Of a DNA stretch of 64,000 bases, positions 1-11,304 are shown piece after piece. The notes below the pieces were generated by a model. It did no database searches and was not told the DNA's origin. It was given only the letters and a program-made list of their open reading frames with translations. A program made the position numbers and the translations under genes. Location of the stretch: NCBI GenBank assembly GCA_035578155.1, contig JAPWDM010000005.1, positions 49,432,954 through 49,496,953 on the forward strand, given 5' to 3'. The DNA is from Brachynemurus nebulosus. Taxonomy: Eukaryota; Arthropoda; Insecta; Neuroptera; Myrmeleontidae. Position 1 is the first letter of the stretch. Each line of letters begins with the position of its first letter.

Positions 1-460
1 ATAATAATAAAACTTTATTAAAACTGATGGCGCTGTTAAAACAAATACTTATTAATTTTTGATAATCATTTTTTATTAGCTCAACTATGAAATTTTAATA
101 ATCCCAGTTAAAATAACTACAGATCCTATAAGACGAGAATTTTAGCCATTTTCACGGTTTGGCTTTACTAAAACTGAAATATGTGATACCAAGAACCTAT
201 AAAATAGAAACAAGTAACAACTTTCCGAATCATTTTATGGAACAAATTTGAACAAGTGACGCGAGAATATTGCAATTACACTATGGATACAAATCCATCC
301 TAAATTTTTTCGAATGAATTCGTACGAGTTCGACATGTGTGGTTACACTGCTTACGCTCGTTCGTACGAGCTTGTACGCCTTTTTGATATGAACAAAATT
401 CGTACGAAAAAAAGATGGATTTAGAAAAATTGAGAAATTTATAAAAAAAACTCATCCACT

Positions 461-1140
461 GATTTGAGCGTTACTTTATGATATTCTATATTTCTAAATA
501 AGAAAACAAATATTTTACTTGGCAAAAAATACTGCGTGTATTTTACTTCCGAGACTACTAAAATAGCGGAAACATTGTGATCACTTTTGAAAAATAAAAA
601 ATTCTTTCCCTCCAAAATAAAATTTTTTATGTACATTTTATGTTTTAGAGCTTACTGAACAATTTTGGTTTGGTGTCTGTCTCTCCGTCTGTGTGTTGCC
701 ATTTTGCACCAAGTGGCATAACTTCTGAACTATTCAATTCTTTTTTATGGAATTTTCAGAAATTATGCAGTTTGATTTCTAGATGATCCCCTATGAATTT
801 AATCGAAATCGGAGTAACGGCAAGTACCCCACTACCATGAAAACCCATTACATGTCAATATCCTATTTACTGATAGTTCCATTTATCTCAAATTTTTAGA
901 GTATTTTGGGGGTTAGTTTCTAAAATATTTTTGCTATTATTTTATAATTTAGCCCTTAACTATTTTGAGTTACAACAATTTTTTATGAACTTTAAGGCGA
1001 AAATATAATTTCACGGTATATATATTTGGTAGAATAGTGTTTTAAAGTCTTTTACGAGTACGAGGAAGCTTTGTGCCACACCCCGTTGGCAGTGTATTTT
1101 TACTTGTGACAATTGCTTCAATAAAATAAACGTGGCATTT
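461..1140 (+). repeat. dispersed repeat A, copy 1
   Basis: The block at 461-1140 is related to 36905-37735 and shares with it, in order, a GAGACT..CTAAA.TA.CGGAA segment, CCCTCCAAAAT, a TTTTAGAGCTT.CTGA.CAATT.TGG segment, a GTCTGT-rich patch, ACCAAGTGGCATA or ATCAAGTGGCATA, and a terminal CGAGTACGAGGAA..T.TGTGCCA motif. Its first 80 bases also match the right arm of the hairpin at 17221-17514. No transposase is seen and clear ends were not found. The type of element is unknown. Confidence 0.7.
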
Positions 1141-1145
1141 TTTGC

Positions 1146-2300
1146 TAAAATTTTTGTTTTACTATTTACAAAAAAATCATTGACAAAACGATCAAATTTC
1201 GGTTTAAACATGAGTTACATGATCCAAAATTTTACTTTCAATCAATCTTAGAGTTTTAACTTGAATTTACAGTTAGTTAAAAACATCTACTCAATAAGAA
1301 AAGCTAAAACTGACAAGTTTTTCCTAACTGATAGTAATAGCTTGTTCATAAATATTCGATTTTCAGTTAATAAATATCAATATGATTAATATATGAAGTA
1401 TCAACATAAAATCGAGCCGGAAATTGTATCGCATATGTGTAAAAGTTTACACATAAATATCGATGGGTGGATTCAGTTGGTCCGAAGTTGAAGAAGTTGT
1501 TATGAATATTACATTATAAAGAACATATTAATGAGAGAGAATATGAAGTGAGCTACTACCGACCACGGAGCTATATGGAACTGCACACTAGCTTATGTAT
1601 TATTATTACGATACTTTATAATAAGCCACCTGCTTCAACTTCTCCTGATGCTGTATGTTTTGATATCCACTTTGACTCATTTAAATAATAATTTACAATT
1701 CCACTTTTGAAACTGTTCGTATAGCGAGGTAGCTATAGCTTGCCACCAAAGTATTAAAAGTAGACGGTAACTGCTACAGGGACAGATACTAGGTGGCGCG
1801 CGCTAATAAGTATATTATGTACGTAATAATTTTATAACGATCTAATGTATACGTACGTACGTACACCCCCGTAATAACATTTAAGTGATATTTTAAATAA
1901 ATTTATGTTAAATATGTAGAAAATTATAAAATTTAATTCTAGGGATGTGTTATAATATTATATATTTAGCAGTTTGATACAAGCAATTAAATTAGCAAGT
2001 TAAAAGTATTAGGAAGATTTTATATTGTATAATTATATAATAAGTAATAATTTAGTTGAGAAATCACACAAACCGACCGATAATTAAACATAATCGATAA
2101 TTCAATTTTTTAAATAATCGGTAATATCCGATTATGGAAATAGTTTGTTCCAACCAATCATTCTGACTATCGGATGGACATGAGACGCACGCGTATTATT
2201 ACAATAGGGTTTCTAACCTGATTACAAAAATGTTCCAATCGATTACGGTTGAGTACATGAACTTATTAGCGAACTATTAAATTCGACCCTTGATAAGCAT
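1146..2300. other. AT-rich intronic stretch without recognisable genes
   Basis: No convincing exon or repeat structure is seen. It holds a short ACGT run (1850-1862), a CG-rich GGCGCGCGC patch at 1795-1802 and scattered poly-A/T. Confidence 0.6.
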
Positions 2301-2607
2301 CACAGTAAAAAAATTTGTGCTCTGCGTAAAAAAGAACTAGTGGTTAAAATTTTTGTGTTAAATAAGTAACACAACCCTGCGTTAATGTAGCATTTTGCGT
2401 TTGTGTTAAATGAAAATATTAACACAAATTTCGATTTAACAGAATAAAAATGTTAACCTGTTTTGAACAACAAAGAAGTAACACAATCTTTGTGTAAAGC
2501 AAAAGAATGTTATAAATACATAAGTTACATTAGACTATATATCTACCAAAATATATATAAAACAAGATGAGAGTAGTTTTGAATATTAAACAAAACTTTT
2601 TTTCAGC

Positions 2608-2762
2608 TATTGACGAATATAGTTTTATTAAACGTTTAAAAATGAAACAATTTTCGTACATTTTAAGGTTATTTTTTGTAACTGAATCTGTAACAGAATA
2701 ACCTTAAAATGTAAGAAAATTGTTTCATTTTTAAACATTTAATAAAACTATATTCGTCAATA
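2608..2762. repeat. long hairpin inside CACAGT element copy 1
   Basis: The arms 2608-2676 and 2694-2762 are inverted copies beginning TATTGACGAATATAG and separated by a short spacer containing GTAACTGAATCTGTAACAG. They match with only a few differences. The same right arm is present in copy 2 (35335-35395), but its left partner there is missing. Confidence 0.85.
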
Positions 2763-2833
2763 GATAACTGAAAAAACTTATAAATTATCGGTTTTGTTTA
2801 ATAATGGGAAGTACTCTCATCTTTCTTATTATA

Positions 2834-3270
2834 CAGAGCTCTCATAAAGTTGCGGAACACCTCCGTTAATATTGAATTTATCGAAAAATAACCCGGACAA
2901 AAGTTTCATGGGAAGAAACGAGGAACTAGAAAATGACCTAGAATTTGACCTTGAACGTGACCTTGACCAACCAGTATTATAATTTTTTCGTTTTTATGAC
3001 CTTCACACGACTTTGGGATATGAAGTATGAATATGGTTTTCAACGTAGAATTTCCCGCTCTTTCCGAATCCGAGGTCAAAAATAGGAGTTTCCATTTAAA
3101 AAAAAACAAAGTTGACCTCCAAATTTTGGTCAAGGTCATACTCAAGGTCAAATTCGAGGTCGTTTTCTAGTTCCTCATTTCTTCCCATGAAACTTTTGTC
3201 CGGGTTATTTTTCGATAAAGTTAATATTAACTGAGATTTTCTGCTGTTCCGCAACTTTATGAACGCTCTG
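2834..3270. mobile_element. nested TA-flanked MITE with long inverted arms
   Basis: It starts CAGAGC at 2834 and ends GCTCTG at 3270 with TA on both sides (2832-2833, 3271-3272). The inverted arms are about 150 bp each and share TCGAAAAATAACCCGGACAA and CATGGGAAGAAA blocks. A GACCTTGA-rich segment lies towards the centre of each arm. It sits inside the CACAGT element at a site that is empty in copy 2 (near 35460-35475). Mariner-like by its TA target; it encodes no transposase. Confidence 0.92.
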
Positions 3271-3823
3271 TATAAATTTTGGTAGATATATGTATACAAT
3301 TACAAAGGACTGACTTACTTTGCGTTCTCTGAGTTTCATTTATAATAATATATGAACAAAATCGTTATAATTTTTGACGATTTTCAAATGCCTTAAGGTC
3401 CAGTGGAAATAAAATATTGAATAAAAAAGTTTAACAACTAACTCTGGTAAATCTGAAAAATTAACACAAAATGTATGTCCTCTTGTGTGTTAAATCATTG
3501 ACACAAATCTCGTGTAAATATTTGACACATATGCCTTGTGTTAAAATAACGCAAAAAATTGAGTGGACCGTTCTGGACATGTGAAATGTGTTAATTTTAA
3601 CACAAATTTTTTGACTGTGTACCATTGATAGGTTATCAGAAACTTTTAGTGCGTATTTTTGTCATTTTTTTTTTTTAGTTTGTGTAATTATCTATCTTGT
3701 AATTCAGTATGATTTATTGCTGTTTTCAAGGCTGAGTACTAAATATTTTTAATGTGTTATCTTTCACTGCTAATTGCATATAGGAACTATTTTATAACTT
3801 TCTCTAAAATTTAATGTACTTAC

Positions 3824-3922
3824 TTTTTTGGCATTGTCTTGATTATTATTGTCGGCGTGATGTGGTGTAGCTGGCGCCATTACTGATACTGCTGATTGTG
3901 ATAGGAGTTCGTCGCTACCTCT
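3824..3922 (-). CDS. heph: internal coding exon of a polypyrimidine tract-binding protein (hephaestus/PTB) homologue
   Basis: This is a 99-nt exon read on the minus strand. It is preceded by a T-rich tract and TTACAG acceptor (3923 upwards) and followed by a GTAAGT donor (3818-3823). It is phase 0 at both ends and encodes 33 residues starting RGSDELLSQ, then a Ser/Ala/Pro/His/Asn-rich stretch ending NAKK. Composition is clearly more GC-rich than its flanks. From memory, vertebrate PTBP1 has RGSDELF shortly after its N-terminus, followed by a low-complexity Ser/Asn segment and a KKFKG stretch before RRM1; insect hephaestus has RGSDELL in the same place. This segment precedes the four RRMs and lies near the bipartite nuclear localisation signal. 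The protein is a nuclear and cytoplasmic splicing and RNA-stability regulator. The RRM exons are not visible at 1-3800, so they should lie left of the window. A different protein sharing the motif by chance is possible but unlikely given the splice sites. Confidence 0.8.
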
Positions 3923-3971
3923 CTGTAACAAAAATAAAACAAAAATTAGAAAAAAAAATATTTTAAATTTC

Positions 3972-4378
3972 AATAGTACCTATCTTACACACCAAAGGAT
4001 TAAAATGCAACTTTTAATCTCAAGTGTAAAAGACTCGAGGGCAACAATCTACACGAGGGACAATAAAAAGACACTTTAGTCCTATGGCGTAAATACTAGG
4101 TAAATTTTGAAATTCTGGACAATTTAAAAGTATAAAAATTTAGAAAAAAATTATTAAAGTATTCTATCATTCAAATTGTATTAAATAACATTACATCAAG
4201 TATACTTTAGATAAATCAATCAAATTAAATAATACGATATAACCATTTGTTTTTATCTACAAGTTTGAATTTGTTTATTCCTTTCATTACCTAGTAACGC
4301 TATTTAATTTAAGTTAGATTTCGTTTGCTGACAAATGCTTTGTAAATTCTGCGAGTGCAAAAGTATTCTTTGAACATC
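3972..4378 (+). repeat. dispersed repeat B, copy 1, left part
   Basis: It matches the reverse complement of 42230-42610 (copy 2) and parts of 53812-54000 (copy 3). Shared blocks include a TACACACCAA start, an ACACGAGGGACAA motif, a TCCTATGGCG or TCCTGTGGTG motif, and a stretch ending near TTGCTGA. Its right part lies about 1 kb away at 5444-5512. The coding exon at 3824-3922 is just outside. Confidence 0.75.
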
Positions 4379-4379
4379 T

Positions 4380-4867
4380 CAAACCGTAAGTTAGCGTTTA
4401 CATAGCAGGAGATTTTGTCGCGTAACTAACACTTGCCTTCCTAGGAACGTAAGTAATCGCTTCCTGTCAATAGTAAATAGATTTTTCTATGGAAACAGTT
4501 TTTACAGACGTTTACTATTCATTTTTATTAAAATTGTGTTTTCGTTGAGTTTTAATTATACATTTTTTTCCAATTTATTCATCATATATTTTGACTGAAA
4601 AAATAACTTACTCATATTCGGCCCGTAAGTTTATTTTTGTGGCCACGAATGTCTAAGAATCCTCGGCTTTCAGCCTCGGATTCTCCAATTGCATCCGATG
4701 CCATAAAATAGCATTTACGGTCTTTACTAATTAAAATATAGCTTGGGCCTCTTTATTTGGCAATGCGCAGAAAACGAATTTAACACGTACATCTAATAGT
4801 AGGTAATAAAGGAGGGAACGAAAAAGAACAATATGTTTGTTAAAAAGGTGTCTCTTTTTAATATAAT
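4380..4867. other. sequence splitting repeat B, no gene seen
   Basis: Part of the insertion that splits repeat B. It includes a small GC-rich hairpin, ATCCTCGGCT-TTC-AGCCTCGGAT, near 4659-4683, a typical transposon-end feature. Terminal repeats for this part were not identified. Confidence 0.45.
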
Positions 4868-4870
4868 TTA

Positions 4871-5330
4871 GGTCTGATTTACATTAACGCTCTGTTCTCA
4901 CTCCGATATCACTCCGATCCAGGTTCGATAAAATATTCTTACACAATAAACAATGAGTGTATTCACATCATCGCTCTGATATCGGTTCGATATCAGTCGC
5001 GGTTTGCTCCCGTTTCAATGCCACTCCAATATCAATACCACTCAGGTAATATTTTATTGGAGCGATATCAGACTTGTTATGGCTTGTACCTATAGTGTAA
5101 ACACTTTTTTGATTCCACTCCACTCCGCTTGCATTCAGTTGTTATGAAAAGATATTTGTATCGAACTGAGACCGAACTGGGAGTGTACCCAGAGTGGCAT
5201 TATAATGTGAATAGAGAACGAATGGGTACCAGCATGATATCACCACTGTAATGTGAACACAACAAGATTATATCGAATCGCGAGCGTAATGATATCGCAG
5301 TGAGAGTGGAGTGATAATGTAAATCGGGCC
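4871..5330. mobile_element. PIF/Harbinger-like MITE
   Basis: The 460-bp element has inverted ends GGTCTGATTTACATTA and, reversed, GGCCCGATTTACATTA. It is flanked by TTA at 4868-4870 and 5331-5333, the 3-bp target duplication typical of PIF/Harbinger. The inner ends contain several CACTCCGATATCA-like and GATATCG motifs in both orientations. No transposase is present. It lies within the segment that interrupts repeat B. Confidence 0.88.
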
Positions 5331-5443
5331 TTAAACCTAGATATTTTTCAGATGTTATTGTTTCTTACTTGTAATGTATTTTCAAATATATCTATCTGTA
5401 TCATGCGCGAGTTACTGCCAAGTAAAAAGGCCCGAGCTATACT

Positions 5444-5512
5444 ATTTAGTCCCTTGGGACTAAAACGGACACGTTATTTTCTATTATGAGGCACTAGGAC
5501 TGAATCATGTAT
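5444..5512 (+). repeat. dispersed repeat B, copy 1, right part
   Basis: It has TTAGTCCCTTGGGACTAAAA, then TTCTATTATGAGG and ACTAGGACTGAATCATG. It matches the reverse complement of 42110-42175 and continues the copy broken at about 4378. Confidence 0.7.
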
Positions 5513-5615
5513 ATTAGTTTCAGAACTGCAACAAACTAATTTTACCTACACGAACATTTGTTTGGAGGTTTTAGACTATCTCTGTCCCAAGTACAATTAA
5601 AATATCATTATTACG

Positions 5616-5617
<2 letters not shown>

Positions 5618-5693
<76 letters not shown>
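5618..5693. repeat. (AT)n microsatellite, about 38 units
   Basis: Uninterrupted AT dinucleotide run of 76 bases. Confidence 0.98.
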
Positions 5694-5696
<3 letters not shown>

Positions 5697-6540
5697 GTAA
5701 ATAATACGGTTATAGATTAAAACACGCAATTAATTTCGTTACAAATACACTTGTAAATATAGATCACATAAATTATTCTCTTTGAACTGATCACAAACAA
5801 AAATGAAATGGTTTTGAAGTAAATAACATCATACAAACTGACTCACTATGGAGTTGTGAGAACTGAGATTACCACTTTATACTGCACATCATACGTAGCA
5901 GTAAGCAGTAAGAGTATTACACAAAGGAAAATAATATAATGTTAGTTGATCGTAACAGTAGAAAGCTTTGGAGCTTTATATTAACTAATTAGTCGCCTTT
6001 ATGTATACACGCACACAACAATAATAATTATCTTCTGAAACAATGCTTTCATATTTTATTGTTCTACATTCGTATGATGCGATAATGACGAAGAAGTAGA
6101 ACAACAAAATAATATAGCAGTAAAATTTTATATTTTAAACGTTTACATGGATTGTACACGTGAAATTCTCGTGTTTGTTCTAGATTTTTATAAAATTTCT
6201 GTCGAAATTTGATTCAACTGAAGAAGAAAAGTTAACTGAATAATTAAGAATCATAAATCTGACAACGAAGGTCTTTCTGTTGTTCCACCACGATAAGTAT
6301 TAAACAGAAATTTGAGATACTTTTTTTCAAAAGTCAAAAAATGCATTTATTCTCATTAAAACAACTTTTTTTTTTACCTTAATGTAACAAAATATTTATG
6401 ATATTAAAAAATAACAAATAAAAAGAAAAATATCAACAAATAGTACATTAAAATAAAAACACAAACTTAAAAAAATATAGGTATTCACAAAAAAAGAAGA
6501 GACTACCCTAAATTAAGACAACCATGGTTTCTAATTCGAG
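5694..6540. other. AT-rich stretch without genes
   Basis: No exon is seen. A short inverted pair around 6050-6115 (ATATTTTATTGTTCTAC and its complement) may form a small stem. Confidence 0.6.
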
Positions 6541-6544
6541 ACTG

Positions 6545-6620
6545 CATTTAACTTCTCACAATCTTCGTGTGCCCAAGTATAGCTTTACTTAGGCACACGA
6601 AGATTGCAGGGAGTTAAATG
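6545..6620. other. 76-nt near-perfect hairpin (small-RNA precursor candidate)
   Basis: Arms of 35 nt (6545-6579 and 6586-6620) pair around a six-base loop. The core CAATCTTCGTGTGCC pairs without mismatch; the outer CATTTAACT arm pairs fully. The remaining six differences are G-U or A-C. Size resembles a microRNA precursor, but the loop is short and neither arm is a microRNA I know. A relic of a tiny foldback element is the main alternative. Confidence 0.5.
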
Positions 6621-6969
6621 CTAGTAGTTTGATATTCTGAGATCTTAATCTATAATATTCGTATCTTTCTTCCATCGGAAAAGTATATTTTTAACAAGTT
6701 CACTTTCTAACTTTAAAAAAAGTTGTTTTTTTGTCCAACAGATAATTTTTTAGCACTCTAGATTTTCAAGAGTGCCCTTTAGCAGACCAAAGAAATTTGG
6801 AACGCCTTAAGATAACACTTTTCCTTTGCCAAAGTCTAAAAATTTGATACGCCATAGTTTGAAAAGCTGTTTAATTAGTGTTTATCCAATTAAGTTCAGT
6901 TTAAAGAAAAATAAAAAGTAAATCAATACATCTAAGATTCCAAATCCGAAATTGATAGTTTAGACCAAC

Positions 6970-7435
6970 CTTATTGCTGTTGGTATAAAACCACTATAAC
7001 TTTACTACTTTTGGCATAGAATCACTGTAATTTTACTACTTTTGGTAGAGAACGGCTGCGTTCTCAGGACTTTTAGTTCAGAACCGCTGTAATCTTACTA
7101 CTTCTGATACAGAATCGCTGTAACCTTACTACTTTTGGTATAGAAATTTGATGAATAAAATTACGGAAGAGGTAAAGCGATCCTGACTAACGGTAGGTTT
7201 GAAGAAATATTCTATTATGTTCGGTTTTGAAAAAGATCTTTCTGTAGATATATAGGTAATAATTTAATTGATAAAGTTAACATACTTTTCAGAATAGTAA
7301 CAAAATCGGGTACAGTTCAAATAAATTATATACTTTTAAAGAAATATAATTTTAATACATATTTACAAAGTTGTGATTCTGGAATATAAATTTTAATTTC
7401 ATTAAATAAATGATACCGTCTTGCAAATATTGTAT
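6970..7435 (+). repeat. dispersed repeat C, copy 1 (31-bp minisatellite plus tail)
   Basis: Five 31-bp units run 6987-7141, based on AGAATCGCTGTAAYCTTACT plus ACTTTTGGTAT. They are followed by a non-tandem tail with TTTAATTGATAAAGTTAA, TTTTCAGAATA.TAACAAAAT and TTTCATTAAATAAAT. The arrangement is repeated at 26220-26620 with three units. Confidence 0.82.
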
Positions 7436-8649
7436 TCAAAGAAGTTCGTGCGCGTCCACAAAACACTATAGAATAGGGTGATGTAGCTACCACAAATTAT
7501 TACAGAACATAATACCCTATATGTTATGCATACAGAGCTTGTACTTGTTCATGTGTCATATCCTCATATAATGTGTCGTGTATTATAGGTGATTGCTATA
7601 TGTACCACCTATGTACTGATCTGTGATATCAATGCATACATAGTTGTTGATTGAAAATTACCAGTTTATTTGACCTTGTATGCATATTATGTACGCATAC
7701 ACATCAAAATCTACCAGAAAATTTTAATTTTTTTAATTTCAATAATTAATATTTCATTTTAACGTCCGTCAATACGATGTTTTTTGTGAAATTATATAAA
7801 TTGCATATTTCAAAGAATATTTTAAAATATTTTTTATTTTGATATCTACTCTTATAATATACGTATTATAATTTTTAACACGAAAAAATGCTGGTTAGAA
7901 TGTTTTTTCCTAATGGCTCTGTGTTAAAAATTTGATTTTTAATCGTCAACTACTTTAAGAAATGATCAATGAAGACCCTAAAATTTTTTGAGGGAAGATA
8001 ACTATGTAATTCAACTTGTACATTCTCTAAAATTAAAATTTTTATCTACTATTAAGTCTGACGCACGAACGTCCTTATTAAGTTTTTGATCTTACGAAAT
8101 CAATAATTGCCCGCTCTTTCTCACAATCTCCCGTTGATTTATAAACATTATTTAATTCCGTTTTATGTAATTAATAATTTTAATAATTTTTACCTAAATA
8201 AAGAACTTTTAGTTGTATTCACCTCACTGATGATTTAAAAAACAAAAGCCTACTCGTAGTCATACAAGTGACAAAAACGATCATACAACTTCAAAAACTG
8301 AATTTCAAAAATAAAAATTTATTTATTTTTGCATATTTTTGAAAAATGAAACTTAAGAATATTTGCCACAAGTGTGATATTTAAAGGGCTTGAAATGAGA
8401 AATCAGGGATTACAATCTTTACATTTTGATACAAAATACCATATCCAAGAACAAAAAAAAATTATAGACAATTGGAAAAGCTTTCCATGTAGGTTGTAAT
8501 AAATCTGAATTATGAATAAACTTGCTTTTATGGAACCATAGTCAAAAATTTTTAGTACGATGTAATTCTAGATTTAGATAACAATAAATCTTCCGATTTT
8601 CTAAACTAAAACTTCACAGCCTATCAATAGTGACAATGTGGGCAATCTA
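7436..8649. other. AT-rich stretch without genes
   Basis: I found no exon, TIR or tandem array. 7500-7700 has many CATAC/GTATG words without clear order. Confidence 0.6.
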
Positions 8650-8777
8650 CAGTATCATTCAAAAATTGGATCAACCCATTCATAATACAAGCAACATTAG
8701 AGAAAATCACAAAAATAACTATACAATACAAAATTCAAACATTCTGGGAAGTGCCGTTGAACTTTTGAATGACAGTG
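8650..8777. mobile_element. short mariner-like MITE
   Basis: It is 128 bp, with ends CAGTATCATTCAAAA and, reversed, CACTGTCATTCAAAAGT, flanked by TA at 8648-8649 and 8778-8779. Size, TA target and the lack of coding capacity indicate a Tc1/mariner-type MITE. Confidence 0.75.
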
Positions 8778-8965
8778 TACGTGTAGTTAAATTTTAATGG
8801 TTTTTCCATGTACTAAAATTGTACCGTATTTCATTATTCAACTTTTCTAACAAGAAATAGCTAATAATTTTTAATAATGTATAAGAATATTGACTGTAAT
8901 GATTGGAAACGTAAACGTTTCTTAGAAAAAGTATATAAAAAATTTATGGTGATTTTTATAAAATA

Positions 8966-9087
8966 TACAAGGTAGATTAGTAAATCAGTTCTTCTAGTAG
9001 AGCGAAAATATAAATCTGATTTATCGATTTCAAAACCAAAAGGGATACCGATACTTTGAACAACAGAACTTTTCAGGTACACCCTGT
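8966..9087. mobile_element. possible small TIR element
   Basis: The ends ACAAGGT (left) and, reversed, ACAGGGTGTACC (right) resemble the ACAGGGTGT termini of mariner-type MITEs. The match is short and degenerate. Confidence 0.3.
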
Positions 9088-9228
9088 ATGTACATAACAC
9101 AAGTATAAATACCATAACGTAATACAAATAACTAATTTTTCATGCTTAAAAATTTTGAACAAGAAAGTATGTTAAAGTTATCCAAACAAGCAGTTTATAA
9201 AAGTATTTTCTATATTAGTATATGTCTG

Positions 9229-9252
9229 TGTCTGTGTGTGTGTGTGTGTGTA
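9229..9252 (+). repeat. (TG)n microsatellite, about 10 units
   Basis: A nearly pure TG run preceded by TGTCTG imperfect units. Confidence 0.9.
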
Positions 9253-11096
9253 AATGTCGTGCTACAAAAGTCTCTACTAGGAACGGTTGCTAAACTGCGA
9301 AAGAATGTTCGGAGAGAAGGTATGAGAAAGCGATGAACTTTTTTTGAACAAACAAACGAATGAGTTTTCAATATGACGACAACGTTCAAATATTGTCAAT
9401 ATTTAACTTGTACAACTTTATTCGACTTGACGAAAGTCACAGCAAGTAACAGTTTTATTTTCAAAAATGTATAATACATATATATCTTTATATGCATGAA
9501 TATCATAATTTTATATTATACAGAATGTTTTAACTATTTTGGAAATAATGTTTACATTGTTTTAATACCTATATTGAAATAAAGTTCTTAGAAATCTGGC
9601 ACAAATATTGGCACATTCATTCGAGGTTTTCTTGGTAATATATTTATAGAATTGAATTTGTTTTAATTACGTCTGAAAATACACTCAAAATACATAATTA
9701 CAGGAGTCTATCTTTCTTACAGCTGTCCATTTTCGACGAAGAAAAAACTTACCGTAAAAGGAGTAATATTGGGGGCCGTAAAACTTAGAAATGCAAAGTA
9801 ATATTTAAAAAAATAACTACCACTAATAGGCAAGCTTTGTTTATTAGGTTTTGATAATTTACAAAATTGATACTGTTTAGAATTCAAAACAGAAATAAGC
9901 ATACATTTTAGAAAGTCATTCTTATTCTTCCGTAATAATTTCATGCGATAATAAATTATATTTTCTCACACTACGAGGAGATCTGACACTAGGGTAACTA
10001 CAATACAAGGGTAGGTCCTGACTACACCTCAATGATTGGTACATTAATTTAAAAGAATAAACAATATTTCTAGGTAGTAGTATTAGAAGACTTAAAATAA
10101 AATTACCGGAAGATGATTTAGTTGGTGCTAAATTAAAATTTAATGGAGGTATATCTAACTAATTAATAAATATGGTTTTAACTAATACTAATGCTCTCTG
10201 GTGAACACTTAAAAAGCTTGGTTGAGAAAATCATCTATTTTCGAAGTACTTTAGTTTTCGCTGAAGTCCATTAGCCCATTCGTTACCACTAACCACGCCC
10301 CATTTGTTTATCTAGTATTGCGGAATTATTTTTGAAGTTCGTGAATTTGGGAGATACGAATTTGAAGATTGCATAATGCTAATAATAATCCAAGCTCTTA
10401 AAGCAGTCATCTATGCTATAAATACATTAAAAGAAAAAACTTTTCTGGTAAGAATAAGAATTCGGTTTCCCGAATAATTTTTATTTTTATTTTCAAGTAA
10501 AACAAAACATACATAAACTTCATCTGTACAATAAATAATTAGTACCAATAAAAATCAAACAATTATTTAAAAAAATTCCATGGAATTCCCGACTTTACCG
10601 AAATTCCTTACGGTTGGGAACAGAATATGTTTTTATTATTTGCGAAAGAAAAGAAGCAAAAGTAATTTAGTTAAGAATTTTTAATTGTATTATTTCCCAA
10701 ATAATACTTTAAGATAAAAATTCGCTGGAACGTCCTGTACCATCTCGATAGTTCGACAGTTATTTGTTTTGTTTTACTTTTTTTTCGCTTGGTAGAAAAC
10801 TAACTGTTAATTAATAAGCGATTCATAAAAAAGAAAAACCTCTTGCTGCAGCTATTTGTAACTATTTTTAATTAACGATCAACATCTTTTTCCAACCTCG
10901 TGCTCGTGCTCGCACTCTTATTCGTAGCCTGCGAGTACCTACATCCTCCGTCATTCACGAGTCATGAATAGCAGAAAAAACTTATAGCCATTTTATAACT
11001 TTTAGTAATTTATTACGGTTAAATGTCAATTTACTATGATTATGTTATACAATGTATACAGATGAGCATTATATAACGCTATATAATGTTTTAAGA
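9253..11096. other. AT-rich stretch without supported genes
   Basis: A 75-codon minus-strand frame at 9717-9944 contains a GTAAGT donor-like site at 9751-9756, but its peptide is not recognisable. 10880-10990 is a more GC-rich patch with repeated GTGCTC words. Nothing else is supportable. Confidence 0.55.
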
Positions 11097-11150
11097 CAGT
11101 GGTCCTCAACCTTTTTTCATTCACGGTTCGGTAAAAGCTTGTATAATGTT
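11097..11150. mobile_element. hAT-type left terminus, solitary
   Basis: CAGTGGTCCTCAACCTTTTT is the well-known style of hAT (Charlie-like) terminal repeat. No matching right end with an 8-bp duplication was found downstream. Confidence 0.6.
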
Positions 11151-11304
11151 GTGCGAACTAATCACATATAAGATCACATAATTATGAAGAATATCAACTT
11201 CTTAAATTACATTTATATTTAATTTGGTTATTGTTGTTTACGTTCAATAATTAAATTAATATTAGGATTTAAATTTGTAAATTTCTAAAATATTTCTGAA
11301 TTAA

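Larger units (their letters stand above)
2301..3619. mobile_element. CACAGT-ended DNA transposon (non-autonomous), copy 1, interrupted
   Basis: Terminal inverted repeats are CACAGTAAAAAAATTTGTG on the left and its near complement ending ACTGTG at 3619. The flank is TA on the right only; the left flank reads AT. The interior repeats AACACAAA-type motifs. Copy 2 at 34925-35790 aligns along its length apart from the hairpin region. Removing the nested 437-bp MITE and its duplicated TA leaves about 880 bp against 866 bp for copy 2. TA target and short A/T-rich TIRs suggest the Tc1/mariner group. No transposase frame was found. Confidence 0.88.

Noticed and set aside
291..425. Possible inverted repeat with TCGTACGA words
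   Set aside because: Matches are short and out of register; no clear arms or target duplication.
9717..9944. 75-codon minus-strand frame with a GTAAGT site inside
   Set aside because: The donor-like site alone is not enough; no acceptor, conservation or recognisable peptide.
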